DNA of 64,000 nucleotides from Gordonia rubripertincta (GTDB lineage: Bacteria > Actinomycetota > Actinomycetes > Mycobacteriales > Mycobacteriaceae), in NCBI RefSeq assembly GCF_038024875.1, contig NZ_CP136136.1, positions 496,001 through 560,000 on the forward strand. Reading direction: 5' to 3'. The notes below the pieces were generated by a model. It was given only the letters and a program-made list of their open reading frames with translations, did not search any database and was not told the origin of the DNA. The translations under genes and the position numbers were made by a program. This document shows, piece by piece, positions 51,481-59,737 of the stretch. Position 1 is the first letter of the stretch. The number at the start of each line of letters is the position of its first letter.

Positions 51481-54400
51481 GTGCCAGCCTTCAGCCCCCT
51501 CGAATGGCCGGTGTTCCGCCAGCTTCGGTCGGGCGACGTCTTCGGGCGCGGACCGGCCGTCACGTCGGCGAAGACACGGGCCATCGAGCCGCGTACGGCC
51601 ACCGCCGACCGAGTGGTGCAGAGCGTGTGCCCGTTCTGCGCGGTCGGATGCGGGCAGAAGGTGTATGTCAAGGACGAGCGCGTCGTCCAGATCGAGGGCG
51701 ACCCCGACTCCCCCATCTCCCGTGGCCGCCTGTGCCCCAAGGGAGCGTCGAGCGAACAGCTCGTCAACAACCCGCTGCGTCAGACCACTGTTCGGTACCG
51801 CGCGCCGTACGCGACCGAATGGCAAGACCTCGACCGCGACACCGCGATCGACATGATCACCGACCGCTTCCTCGAAGCAAGGCGTCGCGGTTGGCAGGAA
51901 CACGACGACGACGGCCGACTACTGCGCCGCACGATGGGCATCGCCTCACTCGGCGGCGCCACCCTCGACAACGAAGAGAACTATCTGATCAAGAAGCTCT
52001 TCACCGCGGCGGGTGCGATCCAGATCGAGAATCAGGCGCGCATATGACACTCCGCCACGGTTCCCGGTCTGGGGGCCTCGTTCGGACGCGGCGGCGCAAC
52101 GCAATCACTGCAGGACATGGCCAACGCCGATTGCATCATCCTCATGGGTGGCAACATGGCCGAGGCGCACCCGGTGGGTTTCCAGTGGGTCGCTGAGGCC
52201 AAGGCGCGTGGGGCACGCGTCATCCATGTCGACCCGCGGTTCACCCGAACCTCGGCGGTGGCCGACAAGCACATCTCGATCCGTGCCGGCTCGGACGTCG
52301 TCCTACTCGGCGCGCTGATCAACTACGCGATCAGCCATGAGAAGTACTTCCGCGAGTACGTGGTCGCCTACACCAACGCGGCGACGCTGGTCTCCGAGGA
52401 CTTCCGCGACACCGAGGACCTCGACGGCCTCTTCTCCGGATTCGACCCGGAGACAGGGGAATACGATGCCAGTTCGTGGGCCTATGAGGAACCGGGCGGG
52501 TCGAGCCGACCCGAGCACACGTCGGGAACGGTCGAATCGCCCGGGGAACCGGACGCCGGCCCGCCCGCCAAAGATCGCGCCGTCGGCCACGAACACGGTT
52601 CCGGCGGACCGCCGCTCGAACACGGCGCAACGGTGCGCGACGACTCGCTGGAGCATCCGCGGAGCGTCTTCCAGATCGTGCGCCGGCACTATTCGCGCTA
52701 CACGCCCGAGATGGTGCGCGACATGTGCGGCATCTCCCTCGCGGACTTCGAGTACCTCGCCCGGTCGGTCACCGACAACTCCGGCCGCGACCGCACGACC
52801 TGCTTCGGCTACGCCACCGGTTGGACCCAGCACACCTTCGGCTCCCAGTTCATCCGCGCCGCATCGGTGTTGCAGCTCCTGCTCGGCAACGTCGGACGTC
52901 CGGGCGGCGGCATCATGGCCCTGCGCGGCCACGCGAGCATCCAGGGTTCGACGGACATCCCCACGCTGTTCAACCTGCTGCCCGGTTATCTGCCGATGCC
53001 GTCGGCAGGAAAGCACGACACCTTCGACGACTACATCGAGGCGATCACGTCGAAGAACGAGAAGGGGTACTGGGCCAACGCCGAGGACTACATGGTGAGC
53101 CTCCTCAAGGCCTGGTTCGGCGACGCCGCAACCGCCGAGAACGACTGGTGCTACGACCATCTGCCGCGCCTGACGGGTCCCGCCGGCACCTACCAGACGA
53201 CGGTCGACATGCTCGCCGGCAAGGTCGACGGCTATTTCGTCCTCGGACAGAACCCCGCAGTCGGCTCCGCCAACGGCCGCCAGGCGCGGATGGCGATGTC
53301 GCATCTGAAGTGGCTCGTGGTGCGCGATCTCAACATGATCGAGTCGGCGACGTGGTGGAAGGAGGGGCCGGAGATCGAATCCGGTGAGCTGCGCACCGAG
53401 GACATCGCCACCGAGGTGTTCTTTCTGCCCGCCGCCACCCACGTGGAAAAGGCCGGCTCGTTCACCCAGACCCAGCGAATGGTGCAGTGGCGCCATCAGG
53501 CCGTCCAGCCGCCCGGCCAGTGCCAGAGCGAGATGGACTTCTTCTTCGAACTCGGCCGACGCATCCGTGAGCGTCTCGCCGACTCGACCGACAAACGCGA
53601 CCGCCCGCTGCTCGATCTCACCTGGGATTATCCCCTCGATGAACACGGGAACCCCGAACCCGAGGCCGTGCTGTCGGAGATCAACGGGTACCGCGTCTCC
53701 GGACCCGACGCCGGCAAGAACCTGACGTCGTATACCCAGATGGCCCGGGACGGCTCGACCGCCGGCGGCTGCTGGATCTACACCGGCGTGTACGCCGACG
53801 CCCACAACATGGCGGCCCGACGCGTACCCCAGGGTGGCGACGGCGTCACGCAGCACGAGTGGGGCTGGGTGTGGCCGGCGGATCGTCGAATCCTCTACAA
53901 CCGCGCCTCCGCCGATCCCGATGGCAAACCGTGGAGCGAACGCAAGCGGTACATGGAATGGGACGCCGACGCCGGCCGCTGGGTGGGACCCGACGTACCG
54001 GACTTCCCGGTCGATCTCGCGCCCGACGCGCGGCCGGACCCGTCACTCGGCGGCGTCGACGCGTTGTGCGGCGACGACCCGTTCGTCATGCAGGCCGACG
54101 GCAAGGGCTGGCTCTTCGCGCCGCGCGGTCTCGTCGACGGTCCGCTCCCGACGCATTACGAACCCCAGGAGTCGCCCGTGGTCAACTCGCTGTATCCGCA
54201 GCAGCAGTCGCCGGCACGGGTGCTCTTCCCGCGCGAGGACAATCTCGACGCCCCCAGCGGCGAGACGCCCGGCGCCGAGGTGTACCCGTTCGTGTTCACC
54301 ACCTACCGGCTCACCGAACACCACACCGCCGGCGGGATGAGCCGCTGGACGCCGTATCTGTCGGAGCTGCAGCCCGAGATGTTCTGCGAGATCTCGCCGC

Positions 54401-54786
54401 AGCTGGCGGCCGAGCGCGGACTGACCAACGAGGGGTGGGCGACGATCGTCTCGCCACGCGGTGCCATCGAGGCTCGCGTCCTGGTGACCGACCGGATGAT
54501 GCCGTTGATCATCAACGGCCGTCAGGTGCACCAGGTCGGCCTTCCGTACCACTGGGGCGTCGGCTCCGACGCCGTGGTCAGCGGTGATGCCGCCAACGAC
54601 CTGATCGGGGTCACACTGGATCCCAACGTGCAGATCCAGGAGTCGAAGGTCGGCTCGTGCGATGTGATCGCCGGTCGTCGACCCCAGGGCACCGCCCTGG
54701 TCGAACTGGTACGTGCGTACCAGGAGCGCGCCGGCGTGACCACCGAGACCGACAACCAGCACATCACCGGAAAGGCGGAGGAGTAG
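51481..54786 (+). CDS. fdhA: formate dehydrogenase catalytic subunit, selenoprotein
   Basis: About 1101 residues with selenocysteine 189 encoded by UGA 52045-52047. Oxidises formate to CO2 using a bis-MGD Mo/W cofactor and a [4Fe-4S] cluster (Cys50, 53, 57, 85). The context IENQARI-U-HSATV is the selenocysteine site of FdnG/FdhF-type enzymes, and the same frame continues with ASFGRGGATQSLQDMANADCIILMGGNMAEAHPVGFQW. A hydrophilic 50-residue insertion (about 340-390, Glu/Pro/Gly/Ser-rich) interrupts the domain. There is no Tat signal, so the enzyme faces the cytosol. GTG 51481 is preferred; GTG 51403 and 51463 are in frame. Gene callers that ignore Sec will split it at the UGA. Confidence 0.93.
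52045..52077 (+). promoter_or_regulatory. bacterial SECIS element with recoded UGA
   Basis: From the UGA, the bases GG (52059-60) pair with CC (52076-77). U61 is free or bulged, and UCCC (62-65) pairs with GGGG (71-74). The apical loop is GGUCU (66-70). The E. coli fdhF element also begins its GG at the fifteenth base from the U of UGA and has a bulged U and a GGUCU loop, the SelB contacts. The match includes the spacing. Structure drawn by hand, not folded. Confidence 0.8.
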
Positions 54787-55830
54787 ATGGGGCAGCTGTC
54801 CGGACCGACCGATCCGACCTCCGACGTGGGGTGGCACACCCACGAGAACCGGAAGGGGTTCTTCACCGACACCTCGATCTGCATCGGCTGCAAGGCCTGT
54901 GAGGTCGCCTGCAAGGAATGGAATGCCAACCCGCGCGACGGCGACCTCGAACTGACCGGCATGTCGTATGACAACACCGTCGCGCTGGGTGCGAGCACGT
55001 GGCGCCACGTCGCCTTCATCGAACAGAGCGCCGACCGTATCGCGGAGGCCCGCGAGTCGGGGCGAGCACTGGTCGGACTCGGTATGCCGTCGATGCCCGA
55101 CCGTGAGGGGTTCGGTGGTACCGACCGACGAGAACCGTCGGCCGGTACCACCGAGGCCTCTGCCGCGGGCGTCCGTGACGTCACACCGCCGGACACACCC
55201 GAGTTCCGCTGGCTGATGTCCTCCGACGTCTGCAAACACTGCACGCACGCCGGGTGCCTCGACGTGTGCCCCACCGGGGCGTTGTTCCGCACCGAGTTCG
55301 GGACCGTCGTCATCCAGGACGACGTCTGCAACGGATGCGGAACATGTGTCGCCGGTTGCCCGTTCGGCGTCGTCGAACGCCGCGCCGACGGCACCGCGGC
55401 GCCGACGACCCGCTCCGGAGAACGCAAAGGCGAGCAGCCCGAGGTGCCGAAACGGGGTGTCGCGCAGAAGTGCACGCTCTGTTACGACCGCCTCCTCGAC
55501 GACGAGACGCCCGCCTGCGCGAAGACCTGCCCCACCACCTCGATCAAGTACGGCGATCACGACGACCTCGTCGCGGACGCTCAGACGCGCGTCGCGCAAC
55601 TCCACGAGCAGGGCATGACCGAGGCGCGTCTCTACGGCGCCAACCCCGACGACGGTGTCGGCGGCACGGGTTCGGTGTTCCTGCTCCTCGACGAACCCGA
55701 GGTCTACGGCCTGCCACCGGATCCGCGCGTGTGCACCGCCGATCTCCCGGCGATGTACAAACGGGCCGGCGTCGCCGCGGTGGGTATGCTGGCCGCGGCC
55801 GCCGTGTCGTTCCTGAGAGGTGGCCGGTGA
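54787..55830 (+). CDS. fdhB: formate dehydrogenase Fe-S (beta) subunit
   Basis: 347 residues. Four ferredoxin-type cluster motifs transfer electrons from FdhA: SICIGCKACEVACKEWN (about 34), CKHCTHAGCLDVCPTG (about 149), DDVCNGCGTCVAGCPFGV (about 179) and CTLCYDRLLDDETPACAKTCPT (about 229). The gaps between the first and second motifs and after the third hold Thr/Ala/Pro-rich inserts. No C-terminal helix long enough to anchor it, though YKRAGVAAVGMLAAAAVSFLRGG is hydrophobic. GGCGGAGGAG precedes the ATG. It starts right after the fdhA stop and overlaps the next gene by GTGA. Confidence 0.93.
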   Translation: MGQLSGPTDPTSDVGWHTHENRKGFFTDTSICIGCKACEVACKEWNANPRDGDLELTGMSYDNTVALGASTWRHVAFIEQSADRIAEARESGRALVGLGMPSMPDREGFGGTDRREPSAGTTEASAAGVRDVTPPDTPEFRWLMSSDVCKHCTHAGCLDVCPTGALFRTEFGTVVIQDDVCNGCGTCVAGCPFGVVERRADGTAAPTTRSGERKGEQPEVPKRGVAQKCTLCYDRLLDDETPACAKTCPTTSIKYGDHDDLVADAQTRVAQLHEQGMTEARLYGANPDDGVGGTGSVFLLLDEPEVYGLPPDPRVCTADLPAMYKRAGVAAVGMLAAAAVSFLRGGR

Positions 55831-56936
55831 CGTCGTCGGAGTTCGATTCCTTCCGACCTCCGGAGCCCCCTCGGCGCGGCAGACGCGGACGTGGCGGAAA
55901 GCGCAAGCAGCGCAGCGGCTTCGGCCAAGGTGAGGGCAACCGCGAGATGTCGATGGTGCCCGACGCCGAATTCTCCTCGTACTACGGCCATCCCGTCGTC
56001 AAGCCACCACCGTGGGACGAGAAGGTGGCCGCCTACCTGTTTCTCGGCGGCGTCGCCGGCGGCTCGGGCGTGCTGGCGGCCGGCGCCCAACTCACCGGCC
56101 GGGACGAACTGCGCCGGAACGCGAGACTCGGCGGACTCGGCGCGGTGGGACTCGGCGCGATCGCCCTCGTCGCCGATCTGGGGCGCCCCGACCGCTTCTA
56201 CAACATGCTGCGCACGTTCAAGGTGACCTCACCGATGAGCGTCGGCTCCTGGATTCTCTCGGCGTTCAGCGGCGCCCTCGGTGTGGCCGCGGTCGGCGAG
56301 GTCGACCGGATGACCGGTTCCCGCCTACCGCTCGGCGTGCTGCGCCCGTTGTTGCGCGCGGTAGAAGCGCCGGCCGGGCTGGCCGCCGCGGTCGCCGGAC
56401 CGCCGCTGGCCGTCTACACCGCGGTGCTCCTGTCCGATACCGCGGTGCCGACCTGGAACGCCATGCACCGCGACCTGCCGTTCGTCTTCGTCAGCTCCGC
56501 GAGCCTGGCATCGAGCGGTCTGGCGCTTGTCACCACCCGGACATCGCAGGCCGGACCGGCTCGCACGCTGGCCGCACTCGGGGTCGTCGGAGACCTCGCC
56601 GCGATGCGGATCATGGAGAGCCGGATGGACCCGGTGACGGCCGAACCGCTGCACGACGGGACGGCCGGGAAGCTCCTGCGGTGGAGCGAGCGGCTCGCCG
56701 TCGCGGGCGGCATCGGGGCCCTGGTCAGCGGACGTTCGCGCCCGGTGGCAGTCGCGTCGGGTGTCGCGTTGCTCGCCGCCTCGGCCTGTACACGCTTCGG
56801 TGTCTTCGATGCCGGGATCGAATCCGCGAAGAACCCCCGCTACACGATCGAGCCGCAGAAGCGCCGGCTCGCCGCCCGGCGGGCAGCCGGAATCACCGGC
56901 GACTCGATCACGACCGGTCCCGCTACCGAATCCTGA
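55827..56936 (+). CDS. NrfD/PsrC-like membrane subunit of formate dehydrogenase
   Basis: 369 residues from GTG 55827 overlapping the fdhB stop. An Arg/Pro/Gly-rich cytosolic N-terminus of about 60 residues is followed by eight or so hydrophobic helices, among them LGGVAGGSGVLAAGAQ, PVTSPMS-type loops (TFKVTSPMSVGSWILSAFSG) and AVYTAVLLSDTAVPTWN, a pattern of the NrfD/polysulfide reductase membrane anchor. It would pass electrons from FdhB to menaquinone. The family is divergent, and quinone-site residues cannot be pinned down. Convergent overlap of 14 bp with selD. Confidence 0.85.
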   Translation: MTSSEFDSFRPPEPPRRGRRGRGGKRKQRSGFGQGEGNREMSMVPDAEFSSYYGHPVVKPPPWDEKVAAYLFLGGVAGGSGVLAAGAQLTGRDELRRNARLGGLGAVGLGAIALVADLGRPDRFYNMLRTFKVTSPMSVGSWILSAFSGALGVAAVGEVDRMTGSRLPLGVLRPLLRAVEAPAGLAAAVAGPPLAVYTAVLLSDTAVPTWNAMHRDLPFVFVSSASLASSGLALVTTRTSQAGPARTLAALGVVGDLAAMRIMESRMDPVTAEPLHDGTAGKLLRWSERLAVAGGIGALVSGRSRPVAVASGVALLAASACTRFGVFDAGIESAKNPRYTIEPQKRRLAARRAAGITGDSITTGPATES

Positions 56937-57951
56937 TCCCGGACCCCACGACGGTCTCCCCGATCACCGGGTACCCCGGTACCTCACCGATGACCAGCAG
57001 CCCACCGGAGGTCTGGGCGTCGGCGAGGAACAGCAGGTCGTCCTCGGAGACGCCGTCGTCGGTGCTCAGATGCGGGCGCACCCAGTCGAGGTTCCGCCGG
57101 GTACCACCGGAGACGTACCCGTCGCGCAGGGCTTCGCGGGCACCGCTGACGGCCGGAACCGCACTGCGATCGAGGACCGCACCGAGGCCCGATGCGCGGC
57201 ACATCTTGTGCAGATGCCCGAGGAGGCCGAAGCCGGTGACGTCGGTGGCCGCCCGTGCCCCGGCGTCGACGGCGGCCGTCGATGCGTCGCGGTTCAGTGT
57301 GGTCATGGGCGAGATCGCCTCGTCGAAGACCTCACCGGTCTGCTTGTGACGGTTGTTGAGCAGCCCCACCCCGATCGGCTTCGTCAGCGTGACGGGCAGG
57401 CCGGGTGCGCCGGCGTCGTTGCGCAGCAGCTTCTCCGGTGCCGCCACCCCGGTGACCGCCATGCCGTACTTCGGTTCGGGGTCGTCGATGGTATGACCGC
57501 CGATGACCGGGCATCCGGCCTCGGCGCCGATCGCGAGACCACCGCGCAGCACCTCGGTCATCAGTTCCATCGGCAGTACGCCGCGCGGCCAGCCGACGAG
57601 GTTGATCGCCACCACCGGCGTCCCGCCCATCGCGTAGATGTCCGAGAGGGCATTGGCCGCAGCGATCCGCCCCCACTCGAAGGGATCGTCGACGACGGGC
57701 GTGAAGAAGTCGGCGGTGGAGAGGACGGCCAGGTCGTCGCGGATACGGACCGCGGCCGCATCGTCACCGTCGTCGAGCCCGACGATGATGTCGTCGCCGG
57801 ACTGCCCGGTCAGCCCGGCGACGGCCTGCTCGAGTTCGCCCGGCGGGATCTTGCACGCGCAACCGCCACCGTGGGCGTATCCGGTCAGTCGGCCAGGGGT
57901 TTCGCTGCTGACAGTCACCCCGCCGACCCTAGCGTCGATCCGATCGCTCAT
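56923..57951 (-). CDS. selD: selenide, water dikinase (selenophosphate synthase)
   Basis: 342 residues. Makes selenophosphate from selenide and ATP, the Se donor for SelA. Cys31 and Lys34 in GGCACKIPP correspond to E. coli Cys17 and Lys20; the catalytic residue is Cys, not Sec. IVGLDDGDDAAAVRIRDDLAVLSTADFFTPVVDDPFEWGRIAAANALSDIYAMGG and GCPVIGGHTIDD are the AIRS-type ATP-binding segments. Divergent from the small hypothetical protein and convergent with the NrfD-like gene. Confidence 0.95.
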   Translation of the reverse strand: MSDRIDARVGGVTVSSETPGRLTGYAHGGGCACKIPPGELEQAVAGLTGQSGDDIIVGLDDGDDAAAVRIRDDLAVLSTADFFTPVVDDPFEWGRIAAANALSDIYAMGGTPVVAINLVGWPRGVLPMELMTEVLRGGLAIGAEAGCPVIGGHTIDDPEPKYGMAVTGVAAPEKLLRNDAGAPGLPVTLTKPIGVGLLNNRHKQTGEVFDEAISPMTTLNRDASTAAVDAGARAATDVTGFGLLGHLHKMCRASGLGAVLDRSAVPAVSGAREALRDGYVSGGTRRNLDWVRPHLSTDDGVSEDDLLFLADAQTSGGLLVIGEVPGYPVIGETVVGSGIRIR

Positions 57952-57983
57952 GGGGCGGCGCGACGATGGCTACCATCGGGGAG

Positions 57984-58274
57984 ATGAGGCAAGCAGACGG
58001 CGAGTACTACGTCACGGCCGGCGAGCTGCAGGCGTTCTGGGAGTCCGGACACGATTACTGGTACATGCGGGAAGACGGGTCCACCGATCTCTACTCCGAC
58101 GAGCTCGACATCACCCACGGCTGGCCGATCTTTCTGATGAAACGCGACGAGGAATGGCTGGCCAGGTGGGACAACGACTTCCGACGCGCCGTCGAGGACG
58201 ACCTCAATCCCAAACTCATCCGCCACTTCGAAGAGCTGATCACCGAGGGCAATTGGCCGCACCAGCAGGACTGA
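57984..58274 (+). CDS. small hypothetical protein inside the selenocysteine locus
   Basis: 96 residues (102 if ATG 57966 is used). Rich in Trp, Tyr, Glu and Asp: GELQAFWESGHDYWYMREDG, ITHGWPIFLMKRDEEWLARWDND, LIRHFEELITEGNWP. No cysteine, signal or membrane helix, and no family I recognise. ATG 57984 lies 7 nt after TACCAT (57971-57976), as at other leaderless starts here. It sits between selD and the tRNA-Sec gene, so a link to Sec biosynthesis or formate dehydrogenase assembly is possible, but position is the only reason. Confidence 0.65.
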   Translation: MRQADGEYYVTAGELQAFWESGHDYWYMREDGSTDLYSDELDITHGWPIFLMKRDEEWLARWDNDFRRAVEDDLNPKLIRHFEELITEGNWPHQQD

Positions 58275-58314
58275 CGGCGCCCGAACATGACACGCGTTAG
58301 GTTGTAAGACGCAC

Positions 58315-58409
58315 GGAGGCGTACGGGTCCTGGTGGGCTCCCCGGTCTTCAAAACCGAGGAGGTCGAGTATCTCGGCCTGGCGGGTTCGATTCCCGTCCG
58401 CCTCCGCCA
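58315..58409 (+). tRNA. selC: tRNA-Sec (anticodon UCA)
   Basis: 95 nt including the encoded CCA (58407-58409). The 5' GGAGGCG pairs with CGCCTCC at the 3' end, giving the long acceptor stem typical of Sec tRNA. The anticodon TCA is at 58349-58351 within CTTCAAA. A long variable arm (GAGGAGGTCGAGTATCTCGG) follows, then the T arm GCGGG-TTCGATT-CCCGT with a G.U first pair as in E. coli selC. A possible -10 TAGGTT is at 58298-58303. It reads the UGA in fdhA. Confidence 0.95.
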
Positions 58410-58425
58410 TTACCCAGGAGGCTGC

Positions 58426-59727
58426 GTGTCCGACCCACGTCGACGGATACCGCGCACCGACGCCCTGTTGGCCCTGCCGCTGGTGACGGAAGCGCGGGAG
58501 CGATTGGGTGACACGGCTGTTCGAGAGATCATCCGCGATGCCCAGGAGGCGGCCCGACGCGGCGAGATCCCACCGGACGACGTCGCGCAACGCGTCGCCG
58601 ACGCCGTGAGCGTTCACCGGGTGTCGTCGGCCCGTCCGGTCCTCAACGCCACCGGCGTGGTGGTGCACACCAACCTCGGTCGCGCCCCGTTGTCGGCCGC
58701 GGCGCTCGACGCGGTTGTCGCCGCGTCGGGCTACGTCGACGTGGAACTCGACCTGCACACCGGCCAACGATCCAAACGTGGTGCGGTCACCCGCGCCGCG
58801 CTGTTGCGGGCCTGCCCCGCGGCGGGCGATGCCCTGATCGTGAACAACGGGGCGGCGGCCCTGGTCCTCACGACCACCGCGCTGGCCGCCGGGCGGGCGG
58901 TCGTGATCAGTCGCGGCGAGATGATCGAGATCGGTGCCGGGTTCCGGCTCACCGAGTTGATCGCCTCGACCGGGGCACGCCTACATGAGGTCGGGACCAC
59001 CAACCGCACCCACCTGCGCGACTATGCCGACGCCGTCACAGGCGACGATGTCGGCGCCATCCTGAAGGTGCATCCGAGCAACTTCCGCGTCGAGGGATTC
59101 ACCAGCGAGACCTCGCTGACCGAACTGCGCGACCTGGGCCGGGCCCATGGCGTACCGGTGGTCGCCGACATCGGCAGCGGACTCCTGCAACCCGATCCCC
59201 TGCTCCCCGACGAACCGGACGCCGCCACCACGCTGTCCGCCGGTGCCGATCTGGTCATCGCCAGTGGAGACAAGTTGCTCGGCGGACCCCAGGCCGGACT
59301 CCTCCTCGGCGACGCCGAGCTGGTCCGGCGAGTCGCCAAGCACCCGCTGGCACGCGCCGTTCGTGCCGACAAGCTCGCCCTCGCCGCGATGGAGGCGACG
59401 GTCGGCGGACCGCGTCCCCCCGTGTACGAGTACCTGCATGCCGACACCGATCGTCTCCGAGAGCGGGCTGAGAGCCTGGGTGCCGCAACCGGTTTCCCGG
59501 TCGTCGAACACGATGGGCGAGTCGGGGGCGGCGGCGCACCCGGCGTGCCCCTGCCCGGCTGGGCGGTGCGTCTGCCGGTGAGCACCGCACAACGTCTGCG
59601 ACTCGGCGACCCGGCGGTCCTGCCACGTGTCCACGACGACGCGTGCCTCATCGACCTGCGCTGCGTCCCCGAGGCCGATGACGCCCTGGTCCTCACCGCG
59701 ATCAAGCAGGCGCTGGACGAGGCGTGA
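58426..59727 (+). CDS. selA: L-seryl-tRNA(Sec) selenium transferase
   Basis: 433 residues. PLP enzyme converting Ser-tRNA-Sec to Sec-tRNA-Sec with selenophosphate. GTG 58426 has AGGAGG upstream. Motifs: RPVLNATGVVVHTNLGRAPLS, NNGAAALVLTTTALA, SRGEMIEIGAGFRLTELI, VHPSNFRVEGFTSETSL, and the Schiff-base lysine Lys283 in IASGDKLLGGPQAG. It follows tRNA-Sec by 16 bp and precedes selB by 10 bp. Confidence 0.96.
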   Translation: MSDPRRRIPRTDALLALPLVTEARERLGDTAVREIIRDAQEAARRGEIPPDDVAQRVADAVSVHRVSSARPVLNATGVVVHTNLGRAPLSAAALDAVVAASGYVDVELDLHTGQRSKRGAVTRAALLRACPAAGDALIVNNGAAALVLTTTALAAGRAVVISRGEMIEIGAGFRLTELIASTGARLHEVGTTNRTHLRDYADAVTGDDVGAILKVHPSNFRVEGFTSETSLTELRDLGRAHGVPVVADIGSGLLQPDPLLPDEPDAATTLSAGADLVIASGDKLLGGPQAGLLLGDAELVRRVAKHPLARAVRADKLALAAMEATVGGPRPPVYEYLHADTDRLRERAESLGAATGFPVVEHDGRVGGGGAPGVPLPGWAVRLPVSTAQRLRLGDPAVLPRVHDDACLIDLRCVPEADDALVLTAIKQALDEA

Positions 59728-59737
59728 GGTCGCACGC

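Noticed and set aside
52045..52117. fdhA as two separate genes split at the UGA
   Set aside because: The frame is unbroken across the UGA, the residues around it match the FDH selenocysteine site, a SECIS-like hairpin follows and the complete Sec machinery is adjacent.
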